Made by a program: the position numbers and the translations under genes. Below, piece after piece: positions 15,878 to 25,064 of a stretch of 64,000 nt of DNA. This DNA is from CAWUKT01 sp963923035 (GTDB taxonomy: Bacteria > Bacteroidota > Bacteroidia > J057 > JADKCL01): contig CAWUKT010000014.1 of assembly GCA_963923035.1 (NCBI GenBank), positions 1 through 64,000 of the forward strand, written 5' to 3'. The notes beneath the pieces are model-generated. The model saw only the letters and a program-made list of their open reading frames with translations. It was not told where the DNA came from and did not search any database. Position 1 is the stretch's first letter, and each line of letters opens with the position of its first letter.

Positions 15878-16708
15878 TCAGGGACGTTGATTTTCATTAA
15901 TCCCCTGGAAAAAGTCGGAGAGGGTCTTGTCTTCCTGGAAAAACCGACCCGGTGACCGGCCCGTGAACTGCTTGAAGTCCTTGATCAGGTGGGCCTGATC
16001 GTAATATCCGAGCTGGTGCATGGCGTCCTGCCAATTCTGACCGCCGTCGAGTTTCATCTGCGCGAGCAATTGGTTGAAGCGGAAGATGCGGGTGAACGTC
16101 TTGGGAGAAACGCCGAGCCGGTTTCGCAGCTTCCGCTGCAAAGTCCGCACACTCATCGCGGCTTCGTCCGCGATGTCGGGAATGCGCACCGGACCCGGTT
16201 GGGTGCGGATATAACGGATGATCCGGTCCACGCTGTCCTCCCCGCGCGCTTGGCGCGCAATCTCCCCAAAGACAAATTCCTCCAACAGCTGCACCCACTC
16301 GATTTCCCCCGCGTCGGACAGTCGCTCCGGCAGGATGCGGGCGGCAGGGGGGAGGTCGCCCTGGATATTTTCACCACTCGCCTTCAATTCCTTCAGGTCC
16401 ATTTGAAACAGCCTCCCGAACGCTTCCGGCTCAAAGACAATCACGTACAGGACAGAATTGGCCGGAAACCGCACCGAGAATACCCCCTGTTGCTGCCCGA
16501 TGAGCAGGATGCCGGATTGAATTTGGGTGGCACTACGGTCGTTTTTCACTTCCATCCCCTCACTCACCACGAAAATCAGGTCAAACGCCCCCTGCGGATG
16601 GTTGTCGAGCAAAACATGCTCCCCCGATTTCCCGGTCAGGATTCGGTAATAGAAGCGCACCATGCCATGCAGGTGGGGATGCGGCGGATATTGAGTCAGG
16701 GACAACAC
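15878..16708 (-). CDS. AraC-family transcriptional regulator
   Basis: The 276-residue product has an N-terminal ligand-binding-like half (YPPHPHLHGMVRFYYRI, PQGAFDLIFVV), as in the DUF6597-type AraC proteins. Its C-terminal AraC DNA-binding domain has two helix-turn-helices: IADEAAMSVRTLQRKLRNRL and QLGYYDQAHLIKDFKQFTG. The start is a GTG at 16708; the first ATG, 45 bp in, would cut conserved N-terminal residues. Neither neighbour gives a clear target. Ligand and regulon are unknown. Confidence 0.88.
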   Translation of the reverse strand: MLSLTQYPPHPHLHGMVRFYYRILTGKSGEHVLLDNHPQGAFDLIFVVSEGMEVKNDRSATQIQSGILLIGQQQGVFSVRFPANSVLYVIVFEPEAFGRLFQMDLKELKASGENIQGDLPPAARILPERLSDAGEIEWVQLLEEFVFGEIARQARGEDSVDRIIRYIRTQPGPVRIPDIADEAAMSVRTLQRKLRNRLGVSPKTFTRIFRFNQLLAQMKLDGGQNWQDAMHQLGYYDQAHLIKDFKQFTGRSPGRFFQEDKTLSDFFQGINENQRP

Positions 16709-16800
16709 AACGAAGCGGGGTGAAAATAAGAAGAAAAGGAGAGGGAGGCGGGGAAATAATAGAATGGGTACAAATGGAGGGAAATGGACCGGGCAAATAA

Positions 16801-16832
16801 AAACCCGCCCCCGGATGACCGAAGGGCGGGTT
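16801..16832 (-). terminator. Intrinsic terminator of the acyl-CoA dehydrogenase gene
   Basis: AACCCGCCC pairs with GGGCGGGTT across a 13-nt loop, followed on the minus strand by TTTATTTG. It lies 22 bp past the acyl-CoA dehydrogenase stop codon. Confidence 0.75.
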
Positions 16833-16853
16833 CGTATTTCGTGGCGTTGGCGC

Positions 16854-18026
16854 CTAGTCGCGGAAAATATTCCGCGCGATCACCAATTGCTGGATCTCGC
16901 TGGTGCCTTCGCCGATGGTGCACAACTTGGAATCGCGGTAGAATTTCTCCACCCCGAATTCTTTGATATAGCCGTAGCCGCCGTGAATTTGGACGGCTTC
17001 GTTGGAGATACGGACACAGGCTTCCGAGGCGTAGTACTTGGCCATGGCCGAGGCCTGGGTGACGGGTTCGCCATTGTCCTTGAGGGTGGCAGCCCGGAAA
17101 GTCAGCAGCTCCGAAGCCTCAATTTCAGTGGCCATATTGGCGAGCTTGAAGCTGATGGCCTGGAACTTGGAGATGGGCTGGTCGAATTGGAAGCGCTCCT
17201 TGGAGTAACGGACAGAGGCTTCGTAAGCACCCCGGGCGACTCCGATGGAAAGGGCGGCAATGGAAATCCGGCCGCCATCCAGCACCTGCATGGACTGCTT
17301 GAAGCCGTGGCCCACTTCGCCGATGCGCTGGCTGTCCGGGATGCGGACATCTTCCAGGATCAATTCGGCCGTTTCTGAGGCGCGCATGCCCAATTTGTCT
17401 TCCTTCCGCCCGCCGCGGAATCCGGGTGTGCCTTTCTCGATGATAAAGGCCGTGGAATTGTTGCGGGCGCGGGCCTCACCGGTACGGGTGACCACGACGG
17501 CCACATCCCCCGAGATCCCGTGGGTGATGAAGTTTTTGGCTCCGTTCAGGACCCAATCGTCGCCGTCGCGGACGGCGGTGGTCTTCATGTTGCCGGCATC
17601 AGAGCCGGTATTGGGCTCGGTCAGTCCCCACGCGCCAATCCATTCTCCGGTGGCCAGCTTGGGGAGGTACTTTTGCTTTTGTTCCTCGCTGCCGTGGTAA
17701 TAGATATGCCCGGTGCAGAGCGAGTTGTGGGCGGCCACCGACAGGGCGATGGACGGATCGATTTTGCCCAGTTCGATGATGGCAGTCGCGTATTCGGCGT
17801 AGCCAAATCCGGAACCACCGTATTTTTCCGGAACAAAGATGCCCAACAGACCCAATTCGCCCAGCGCCTTCATGATCTCAATCGGGAATTCCTGGGATTC
17901 GTCGTACTTGGAAATGAAGGGTTTGATATGTTCCTCACCGAATTTGCGGATCATGTCCGCAATCATCATCTGATTCTCGGTGGGACCGGTGGAAATGGAA
18001 GGTTCCATTAATGTATCTACTGCCAT
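16854..18026 (-). CDS. Acyl-CoA dehydrogenase
   Basis: The 390-residue flavoprotein has the full family length: N-terminal helical domain (about 15-125), middle beta domain with WGLTEPNTGSDAGNMKT and WVLNGAKNFITHG, and C-terminal helical domain with YGYIKEFGVEKFYRDSKLC. The Glu in the C-terminal IYEGTSEIQ-type region appears here as TIGEGTSEIQQLVIARN. It oxidises an acyl-CoA to the 2,3-enoyl-CoA, passing electrons to ETF, in fatty acid or branched-chain amino acid breakdown. Chain-length specificity is not readable. It is a single gene with its own terminator. Confidence 0.93.
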   Translation of the reverse strand: MAVDTLMEPSISTGPTENQMMIADMIRKFGEEHIKPFISKYDESQEFPIEIMKALGELGLLGIFVPEKYGGSGFGYAEYATAIIELGKIDPSIALSVAAHNSLCTGHIYYHGSEEQKQKYLPKLATGEWIGAWGLTEPNTGSDAGNMKTTAVRDGDDWVLNGAKNFITHGISGDVAVVVTRTGEARARNNSTAFIIEKGTPGFRGGRKEDKLGMRASETAELILEDVRIPDSQRIGEVGHGFKQSMQVLDGGRISIAALSIGVARGAYEASVRYSKERFQFDQPISKFQAISFKLANMATEIEASELLTFRAATLKDNGEPVTQASAMAKYYASEACVRISNEAVQIHGGYGYIKEFGVEKFYRDSKLCTIGEGTSEIQQLVIARNIFRD

Positions 18027-18201
18027 ATTAACTTGAATGATCGAAACAAAAAGTGCGCGTAAAAATACAACGAACTTGGGAATTTCTCAGTATAAAATTG
18101 CTTTAGGTCCCGCATCCGTCTCCCTCAAATCATCCCCAAAATGAATTCAGGGATCATTTCTCCTGTAAGCCTGCCAACCCCCAGGAGATCAGCTGAGAAA
18201 G

Positions 18202-18732
18202 TCAGTATTTGATTACCGTGTGGGTATTTCCCGAAAAGTTCATCAGGGCATCCTGGCCTTTGAGGAAGCCCAATTCGATGAGAAAGCTGAATCCAGCGAC
18301 TTCAGCGCCCAATTGCTGTACCAATTTGGCGGAAGCGGAGGCGGTTCCTCCCGTCGCGAGGAGGTCGTCGTGGATGAGGACGCGGTCGCCCATGTCAATG
18401 GCGCCTTTCACCAGCTCGATGGTGGCATTGCCGTATTCCAATGAGTAGGAAATCCGGGCAGTCTCAGGGGGCAATTTTCCTGCCTTCCGCACAATCACAA
18501 AGCCCGCATTGAGCGCTTCTGCGATCTGGGGGCCGAAAAGAAAGCCCCGGCTTTCAATGCCAATGACCTTCGTCACGTGTTTGTCCCGCCAAGGTTCAAC
18601 CAATTCCTCCAGCGCCTCCCGCATCAGTTGGGGTTGCAGGAAAATGGGGGTAATGTCCTTGAAGTTAATCCCAGGCTTAGGAAAGTCAGGAACTTCCCGG
18701 ATATTCGATTTGAGCTTTTCTTCCAGATTCAT
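18202..18732 (-). CDS. apt: Adenine phosphoribosyltransferase
   Basis: The 176-residue enzyme salvages adenine to AMP using PRPP. The PRPP-binding loop is clear (RVLIHDDLLATGGTASA) and the N-terminus PDFPKPGINFKDITPIF is typical of Apt. The ATG at 18732 (MNLEEKLKSNIREV) gives the usual family length; the frame open to 18795 adds non-conserved residues. It appears monocistronic. Confidence 0.94.
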   Translation of the reverse strand: MNLEEKLKSNIREVPDFPKPGINFKDITPIFLQPQLMREALEELVEPWRDKHVTKVIGIESRGFLFGPQIAEALNAGFVIVRKAGKLPPETARISYSLEYGNATIELVKGAIDMGDRVLIHDDLLATGGTASASAKLVQQLGAEVAGFSFLIELGFLKGQDALMNFSGNTHTVIKY

Positions 18733-18959
18733 CATGAGTTCTTGTGATGACAACGAAGTTACGTGCCCATTTTCAAAGGTGCAATTGGAGTTCAAAAGAG
18801 TCGTGATTTGAGTTGGGGGAATGGAAGAATGGGCAAAGAATCGTTGCCTTGGGAGGGGAGAGGGGAAAAGTAAACTCGAAGACCATTTTTAGTATGCGAA
18901 AAGGGGGCGAATTGTGACCCCAATTGTCCATCAGGAGCATTTATACCCCTAAATAATGA

Positions 18960-18990
18960 TTGCTTTTTTCCCCGCTCATTGTTATTCTTG
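18960..18990 (+). promoter_or_regulatory. Candidate promoter of the peptidoglycan-hydrolase gene
   Basis: TTG (18960-18962), a 20-nt spacer and TATTCTTG (18983-18990) match the Bacteroidota TTG/TAnnTTTG pattern with one mismatch. The predicted start leaves a 5' leader of about 65 nt before the ATG at 19062. Confidence 0.5.
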
Positions 18991-19061
18991 TATGAGCAAA
19001 ACAGGGGCTTGGAACACCCCGATTCGATTGTATTAGATCAACTTGTTTTTTAAAACCGATT

Positions 19062-21455
19062 ATGTCTGAGTCAAGCCACGTTCAACAACACTCATCACTT
19101 GAGAATGGCGGTGCCATGGAGACCTCTGCTCCTGGCCGTTCATTCGCTCCCCCCGCATTACAATTCAGGACATCCGGAGCCGTTCAGCGCCAAGACGCCG
19201 AAGCGGAACCCACTACCATCTCGGCATCGGTCGGGGTAGGTGGGGAAAACCAGGAAGAAGATGTCAAGGTCGTCCAGCGATTGCTGGTCCGGCAGGGACA
19301 TGGCATCACCGTCGACGGCGATGCTGGCCCCTCCACCAAAGGCTCCATCCGCGCTTTCCAGCGCCGCACCGGCATCGGAAGCGATGGCCTCGTGGAAGTC
19401 GGTGGCCAGACCTGGGAGCGGCTCAACGGAAGCCTCATCAACAACGAAGACGTTGACCTCCTCTGGGGCGACAAAGTCGACGAAGACTTTGCCCAGAAAG
19501 CCATTCGCATCGCCAATGAGCTTGGCGTCGATCCGAACCTCCTGATGTCATGTATGGCATTCGAGTCGGGCGAGACCTTCTCGCCCAGCATTCTCAACGG
19601 AGCCGGTTCTGGTGCAGTGGGACTCATCCAGTTCATGCCGAGCACGGCCGAAGGACTGGGCACGACGTCCGCCGACCTCGCCGAGATGACAGCGGTCGAG
19701 CAGTTGGACTACGTGCGGGCCTATTTTATGCCTTACAAAGGGAAACTGAGTTCCCTCGAAGATATTTACATGACCATTCTCTGGCCTGCGGCCGTTGGCA
19801 AGTCCAACGATTACGTGCTGTGGAGTCGGGGCACGACGGCCTATCGCCAGAACGCCGGCCTGGACGTGAACGGAGATGGCTCCGTGACCAAGGGCGAAGC
19901 GGCCGCCAAGGTCCGCGAGAAAGTGGAGCGGGGTGAAAACTACCGCAAGCTCATTGAGATGGGCGCCAACGAGCCGGATACGACCGGTGGCGGCCAACAG
20001 CAGCAAGAAGGCGGAACGGAGAATGGCGGCGGTTCCTGGTGGAATCCCTTCTCCTGGGGACAGGACCAGAGCGAGGCCGAGCAAGAAGCCGATCAAGGTG
20101 GTGGCAACCCCTGGTGGAACCCATTTGGATGGGGCCAAGGCGATGGTCAGGACCAGGAACAGGAACAAGAGCCGGCGCAGGACAGCGGCAATCCCTGGTG
20201 GAATCCCTTTGGTTGGGGCCAGGGCGAGCAGCAGGCTGAACAGCAGCCGACCACCCAGCCTGATCCGGCTCCGGTGGTGGAAGCCCGCATTTATGCCGGC
20301 GTCCGCAATGGACAGGCCCTGGGTTCGGAAGCGGACATCATGAATGTCCAGACCCTTTTGAAACAACTTGGACTCTACAACGGTACCGTCGACGGGAAGA
20401 TCACCCGTCTCGATGGCTCCAAATCGAATACCACCCGCGCCATTGAAGCATTCCAGGCCGCACAAGGCCTCGAAGTGGATGGCATCGTGGGAAAAGATAC
20501 CATGACCCGCTTGTTGCAGGAAACGGGCAGCAGCTCGGCTCCGACTTCCAGCCCGCGTCCGGTGCCCCGTCCCGAGCAGGATGGCGGCGACCAGCAGCAG
20601 GAAGAAAGTGGCAATCCCTGGTGGAACCCCTTCGGCTGGGGCACCAGCGACAACGACGATGGACAGCCCGATGGTGGCCAGCAGCAACAGCCGCAGGGCG
20701 GCGACCAGCAGCAGGCCGATGGAGGTCAGCAAACGGCTGATCCCCAGCAGGAAGATGGCCAAACTCAATCTGCGAACCGGGGCATCACCATCGAAGGAAA
20801 CGTGGGACGTGACCAGCCGAATGCGAATGAAGATGCGCGCAAGATCCAGCAGGGACTGCGGGATGTCGGCTTTCAGACCTCCGTGGACGGTGTGGCCGGC
20901 CGCGCAACGGTCATGGCCATTTACTCATTCCAGCGGGGTGAAGGCCTCGGCCAGGATGGCGTAATCTCCCCCACGGGTGAGACCCTCCGCCGCCTGAATG
21001 CGGTCCCGAATGGCGCTTACTCGAACTCCCTCGAGCAGATGGCCCAGGATCCGAATGCGCCTGAGTTCAACCACTCGCGCTTCAACAACGCCATCAAGCT
21101 GGTTCGTTGTACGGACGGAACGATCGTTCCGGAGCAGTACTACGGGAAGATGCGCCGCCTGATCCGCAACGTGAACGCGCTGGGCGACAATGTCAACGTC
21201 CAGCTGCATGTCAACTCTGGCTACCGTTCTCCGAACTACAATGCCTCTCTGGAAGGAGCCGCATTGGCCAGTAACCACATGTACGGAGAAGCCATCGACA
21301 TTTCTTCCCCGACCTGGAACTCCGAACAGCTCCGCGCGAAGGTCGAGGAATTGATCGAGGCCGGAATCATGGAAGACGGTGGTTTGGGCAAATACGTCCG
21401 CTCCAACTTCATCCACTACGACGTCGGTGCTCCTGGCCGTCGTTGGACCCGCTAA
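19062..21455 (+). CDS. Multidomain peptidoglycan hydrolase with eCIS-cargo-like N-terminus
   Basis: The 797-residue protein lacks a signal peptide. Instead residues 1-50 carry SFAPPALQFRT and AVQRQ, resembling leader regions of proteins loaded into extracellular contractile injection systems. In order follow a peptidoglycan-binding domain (about 52-125), a lysozyme-like transglycosylase domain (about 128-310, Glu168 in MAFESGETF, GAVGLIQFMPST), a low-complexity linker, a second peptidoglycan-binding domain (about 407-488), another linker, a third (about 574-647) and an M15 D,D-peptidase domain (about 665-797, His739, Asp746, His785). Four copies of WWNPFxWG lie in the linkers at residues 326, 351, 379 and 520. 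It should cut both glycan and peptide bonds of murein. The delivery route is inference. Confidence 0.82.
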   Translation: MSESSHVQQHSSLENGGAMETSAPGRSFAPPALQFRTSGAVQRQDAEAEPTTISASVGVGGENQEEDVKVVQRLLVRQGHGITVDGDAGPSTKGSIRAFQRRTGIGSDGLVEVGGQTWERLNGSLINNEDVDLLWGDKVDEDFAQKAIRIANELGVDPNLLMSCMAFESGETFSPSILNGAGSGAVGLIQFMPSTAEGLGTTSADLAEMTAVEQLDYVRAYFMPYKGKLSSLEDIYMTILWPAAVGKSNDYVLWSRGTTAYRQNAGLDVNGDGSVTKGEAAAKVREKVERGENYRKLIEMGANEPDTTGGGQQQQEGGTENGGGSWWNPFSWGQDQSEAEQEADQGGGNPWWNPFGWGQGDGQDQEQEQEPAQDSGNPWWNPFGWGQGEQQAEQQPTTQPDPAPVVEARIYAGVRNGQALGSEADIMNVQTLLKQLGLYNGTVDGKITRLDGSKSNTTRAIEAFQAAQGLEVDGIVGKDTMTRLLQETGSSSAPTSSPRPVPRPEQDGGDQQQEESGNPWWNPFGWGTSDNDDGQPDGGQQQQPQGGDQQQADGGQQTADPQQEDGQTQSANRGITIEGNVGRDQPNANEDARKIQQGLRDVGFQTSVDGVAGRATVMAIYSFQRGEGLGQDGVISPTGETLRRLNAVPNGAYSNSLEQMAQDPNAPEFNHSRFNNAIKLVRCTDGTIVPEQYYGKMRRLIRNVNALGDNVNVQLHVNSGYRSPNYNASLEGAALASNHMYGEAIDISSPTWNSEQLRAKVEELIEAGIMEDGGLGKYVRSNFIHYDVGAPGRRWTR

Positions 21456-21485
21456 TGACTCACATAAGAATTGCTGAATAATGCG

Positions 21486-21509
21486 AAAGGCCCGGATATC
21501 CGGGCCTTT
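21486..21509. terminator. Bidirectional intrinsic terminator
   Basis: AAAGGCCCGGATATCCGGGCCTTT is a perfect 24-bp palindrome between two convergent genes and can end transcription from both sides. Confidence 0.8.
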
Positions 21510-21528
21510 CTTATGTCTTGGGGGGGGC

Positions 21529-22356
21529 TTATTTCAGAACGATGCCATTCTCCTTCAACTCGATGAGGCCTTCCTTGTACAGCATCCCAACCGCTTTCTT
21601 AAAGGTCTTTTTGCTCATTTCCAGCCGCTTCTTGATGTCCGCCGGATCGCTTTTGTCGTGGAGGTCCAGAAAACCTCCCCGGATCTTGAGGTGGGTGAGT
21701 ACCCGCTGGGCGCTGTCGTCTATGTGGGCGTACCCGGGTTGTTGGAGGCTCAGGTCAATTTTTCCATCCTCCCGCACCTGCTTGACGTAACCCTGGATCT
21801 TTTCCCCGGGGCGCAGCACCTTGTAGGTTTCGTTTTTGTACAGCAAGCCTTGGTGGGCGTTGTTGACAATTGCCAGGGTGCCCAGTGGAGTCTTCCCCGA
21901 AATCAGCAGGTCCACCGGTTCGCCCGGTTCCAATACGATATTGTCCCGCTGGATGTGGAAGCGGAGCCGGGAGCTGGCCATGATCCGGTTCGATTTTTCA
22001 TCCACGTACACATACACCACATAAGAACGTCCCGCTTCCATCTTCGAGGCCTGTTCCCGGAAGGGAACCAAAAGGTCTTTTTCCACGCCCCATTCCAAAA
22101 AGGCCCCAAACTGGCCCACCTGGCGCACGCGCAAATAAGCGAACTCGCCGACGGTGCAGGCCGGAGTGAGGGTCGTGGCAATGGGACGCTGTTGGTTGTC
22201 GAGGTAAATGAAGACCTGCAAGGAATCCCCGGGCTGGGCATCTTCCGGGGCGTATTTGTTGGGAAGCAGGACCTCTTCGCCATCGGCGTGGAGGTACAGG
22301 CCGGGCGCGGCGCGGCGGCTAACCCGAAGGGTATGGTATTGACCGATGGCAATCAT
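21529..22356 (-). CDS. cvfB: CvfB-type S1 RNA-binding protein
   Basis: The 275-residue protein has the CvfB/YitL layout of several S1-like OB folds and a C-terminal winged helix. It starts with MIAIGQYHTLRVSR, has FAYLRVRQVGQFGAFLEWGV and GYVKQVREDGKIDLSLQ as S1 strands, and ends with KKTFKKAVGMLYKEGLIEL as the winged-helix part. In Staphylococcus CvfB influences virulence factor expression and binds RNA; the role in Bacteroidota is not established. It is convergent with the preceding gene and shares a terminator with it. Confidence 0.88.
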   Translation of the reverse strand: MIAIGQYHTLRVSRRAAPGLYLHADGEEVLLPNKYAPEDAQPGDSLQVFIYLDNQQRPIATTLTPACTVGEFAYLRVRQVGQFGAFLEWGVEKDLLVPFREQASKMEAGRSYVVYVYVDEKSNRIMASSRLRFHIQRDNIVLEPGEPVDLLISGKTPLGTLAIVNNAHQGLLYKNETYKVLRPGEKIQGYVKQVREDGKIDLSLQQPGYAHIDDSAQRVLTHLKIRGGFLDLHDKSDPADIKKRLEMSKKTFKKAVGMLYKEGLIELKENGIVLK

Positions 22357-22606
22357 GGGGGCAAGTTAAAGGAGTGAAGCTGAAAATGAAATCATTGGGT
22401 GAATGAAATGAATGTGTAGATGTGCAAATGAAATGAATGTGCTGATGTGCAAATGATGGAATCACCGGTTATATAATTTGCATATTTCCAGATTTGCACA
22501 TTTTCCCAATTTCTACTTTCCCATTTTCAGTTTCGCACATTTTTTCCAACTCACATGTAACCCCGCCCGCTTTTTTCGTTATGAGACCAAACAACCCTAT
22601 CAGGCT

Positions 22607-23230
22607 ATGGAAAAGGCATTGTTTAGAATTGGCTGGGGATTGATCGCAGGCTTGGCGGCATTTTTATTTGCCACCACCACGATCTATTTCTCCTTCGCCG
22701 ACGACATCAACTTCCTCGCAGTTAAGCAGGAAGTCGTCCACAATGTACTTTGGCGCACGGCCTTTTACATCCACATCACAGGCGGCATGCTGGCCCTTCT
22801 GATTGGACCGTTTCAATTCATCCGACGCATCCGACACCGCCGGAGAGCCCTCCACCGGAACCTTGGCAAGGCCTATATGGTCTCGATCCTCTTCCTGGCC
22901 GGACCATCGGGCCTGTTTATGGCCTTTTACGCCGAAGGCGGCTTCTACGGGGCGCTTGGATTTGTGCTGATGGCGGTCCTGTGGCTCTGGACAACCTTTC
23001 GGGCCTACGAAACCATCCGGCGGCGGGACGTGCCCGGCCATATCCGGTGGATCACCCGAAGCTATGCCCTGAGCTTCGCAGCGGTGACATTGCGACTCTA
23101 TGTCCCCGCGACTACCCTGACAAACGCCCTGGACCCTGAATTCGTGGTGGTCTCCTCGGCCTGGATCAGCTGGATTCCCAACCTGATCGTCGCTGAGATG
23201 CTCCTCCGCTGGTTTCCCCAACGGCTCTGA
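22607..23230 (+). CDS. DUF2306 family membrane protein
   Basis: The 207-residue protein has about six predicted membrane segments, beginning LFRIGWGLIAGLAAFLFA. The family signature HITGGMLALLIGPFQFI and HRNLGKAYMVSILF carries conserved His residues that could hold haem or a metal. DUF2306 proteins have no fixed role. The ATG at 22607 directly precedes the first hydrophobic segment; the upstream in-frame stretch to 22478 is AT-rich and unlike protein. The next gene starts 38 bp later on the same strand. Confidence 0.8.
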   Translation: MEKALFRIGWGLIAGLAAFLFATTTIYFSFADDINFLAVKQEVVHNVLWRTAFYIHITGGMLALLIGPFQFIRRIRHRRRALHRNLGKAYMVSILFLAGPSGLFMAFYAEGGFYGALGFVLMAVLWLWTTFRAYETIRRRDVPGHIRWITRSYALSFAAVTLRLYVPATTLTNALDPEFVVVSSAWISWIPNLIVAEMLLRWFPQRL

Positions 23231-23268
23231 GTTCTTTTTTACCCATTGTTTCACTCTAATCGTTTACC

Positions 23269-24003
23269 ATGAACCGAAAACTATTGATCGTCTTGCTGTT
23301 GCTTCCCCTGGCCCTCTTTGGGGTCGACCAGGTATTTGGAAGTGCAACCGATGGCGGAAAGGAAAAGAAAAAGGCCCCCCAAAAGGCTGAACAACCCGCC
23401 GTAGAAGCCCAGGCCCTCATTGAGGAAGCAGCTCCCGATGACATCGCTTTAAAGGAGTCGGAAGTGGAAGAAGAGATTGTGTGGGAAATGGAAACAGCGC
23501 CGGAAAAGGTGGTGAAAGTGAAAGGCGGTAAAGAAAAAAGCCGGAAGGAAAGCAAATTGAGCCAACAGGAACAGCGCATGGTCCAGGCCCTGCGGGAGCT
23601 GTACAAGCGCGAAGCGGATGATTTCTGGACCGATCAGGATGAAGAGCTGGAGAATCAGTGGCGGAAGCGGAAGAGAATAGGCTTGTGGGAATTGAGTGAA
23701 AAAGAGCAAGAGTTTGTGACGACTAAGATTCTGGATCCGATACGGTCCATCGATCCCTCCGAATACGGCGTCGAGAAGGTGATGAGCCGTTGCCCCAGTG
23801 GTTACCGGGCCAAGGTATTTGCTGATTCCCGGGGCGAAAGCCGGGAAGGCGTTGTCTTCTTCTCCGAAGGCTGTATGGATTATACGCTGGGTTTCTTCCA
23901 GTATGACATGGCGGCGAACCGGGCAGAGTTCATCCTGCCGGATGACCTGGGCCTCGTCAGCGTCGAAAAATACTTCGAACTATACGAAATCGCAGTCGGC
24001 TAA
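23269..24003 (+). CDS. Exported charged protein of unknown function
   Basis: The 244-residue product has an N-terminal hydrophobic signal (KLLIVLLLLPLALFGVDQVF) followed by a long Lys/Glu-rich, probably disordered segment (about 25-110). A more ordered C-terminal half holds two Cys residues (MSRCPSGYRAKVFA, SEGCMDYTLGF) that could form a disulfide. I recognise no family. It follows the DUF2306 gene closely and ends with its own terminator, so the two probably share a transcript. Confidence 0.7.
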   Translation: MNRKLLIVLLLLPLALFGVDQVFGSATDGGKEKKKAPQKAEQPAVEAQALIEEAAPDDIALKESEVEEEIVWEMETAPEKVVKVKGGKEKSRKESKLSQQEQRMVQALRELYKREADDFWTDQDEELENQWRKRKRIGLWELSEKEQEFVTTKILDPIRSIDPSEYGVEKVMSRCPSGYRAKVFADSRGESREGVVFFSEGCMDYTLGFFQYDMAANRAEFILPDDLGLVSVEKYFELYEIAVG

Positions 24004-24024
24004 CGGCTGATGATTCCAAGGGAA

Positions 24025-24055
24025 GTCGCTCCTCAGTGCCGGGGAGCGGCTTTTT
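24025..24055 (+). terminator. Intrinsic terminator
   Basis: GTCGCTCC pairs with GGAGCGGC across a 10-nt loop and is followed by TTTTT. It ends the DUF2306 transcript and abuts the convergent gene at 24059. Confidence 0.75.
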
Positions 24056-24058
24056 CAT

Positions 24059-25039
24059 TTATTGGCTGAGGCGTTCCCGCACGCGGGACGGGACCTTGCT
24101 GCCGCGACCGGCAGCATTCATGGCCCGGACGTAGTCCTCATAGGTATCGCAGGCGAGGGCTTCCTCTCCCGTCGCCCATTGGGCATCGCCCAATTGAAGC
24201 CGGGGACCGATGAGATCCGGATTCAGTACCAAAAGGTTCTCATTGACCTCGATGCAGCGCCCATATTCCTTGGCCCGCAGCAAAAACAGACCGTGGTCGC
24301 CCAGGATCCCTTCGTAATCGGCCTTCGAAATGGTGTACATGACCAATTCATCTTCTTCGTATTCGGCCTGGGTCTCGGGAAAATTGACCCAAGCCTCTTT
24401 CAGCACGCATTCCATGTCTTCGATGGCCTGGATGTAGTTTTTCTCCTTGTAGTACGCCAATCCATTTTGGTGGGCCTGCACCAGGGCCTCGGCAAAAAAT
24501 CCCTCGGGATTGATATACGACATCGGATATTGGAGGCCATTGACCGCTTCTACTGCTCCGCAAACGTCACCCGCTTCCATTCGGGACTCCATTTGCTCTA
24601 AATTCTCCTCGTTCGGATCGAAATAGTCCACCAATGCCATGGTGAAGTGGCCGTCTTCGAATTCCAGCGTATACCAAATCTCGGTCGCGCGAAACGGCAT
24701 TTGGCACCCGAATTTGACTTTTCCATTCACCCACTCCGGCTCCATATAAAACTTCGCCGAGTTGAACATTTCGGCATCTTCCCGCAGGTCGTCCCATTCT
24801 TCCACCATGCCCCCGCGATTGGCACCGATCCACACGCCGCCCTCGTCATTGTCCGGCACCACCCCAAATTCCTCGACATCCTGGGGGAGGAGGGAGGCAG
24901 GAAAGTCCGAAATAGGGAACCATTGCAGGTCGACGATGGGGATTTGGGCTTGGAGTTGGATGGAAAATAAAAACTGAAGGAGGATGATTGCCAATCCACC
25001 TTTATGAATGGTTTTCAGGGAAGAAGAAAGTGCTTGCAT
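24059..25039 (-). CDS. Secreted TPR-like protein of unknown function
   Basis: The 326-residue protein has a signal peptide (GGLAIILLQFLFSIQLQAQ). Its second half shows helix-pair patterns of tetratricopeptide type, such as NGLAYYKEKNYIQAIEDMECV and LLRAKEYGRCIEVNENLLVLN. Four scattered Cys residues may form disulfides. No enzyme motif or T9SS tail is present, so a periplasmic scaffolding role is the most one can infer. It lies 25 bp downstream of two glycosyltransferase genes on the same strand. Confidence 0.72.
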   Translation of the reverse strand: MQALSSSLKTIHKGGLAIILLQFLFSIQLQAQIPIVDLQWFPISDFPASLLPQDVEEFGVVPDNDEGGVWIGANRGGMVEEWDDLREDAEMFNSAKFYMEPEWVNGKVKFGCQMPFRATEIWYTLEFEDGHFTMALVDYFDPNEENLEQMESRMEAGDVCGAVEAVNGLQYPMSYINPEGFFAEALVQAHQNGLAYYKEKNYIQAIEDMECVLKEAWVNFPETQAEYEEDELVMYTISKADYEGILGDHGLFLLRAKEYGRCIEVNENLLVLNPDLIGPRLQLGDAQWATGEEALACDTYEDYVRAMNAAGRGSKVPSRVRERLSQ

Positions 25040-25064
25040 GGTATAGTCAATGAAAAATAATCCT

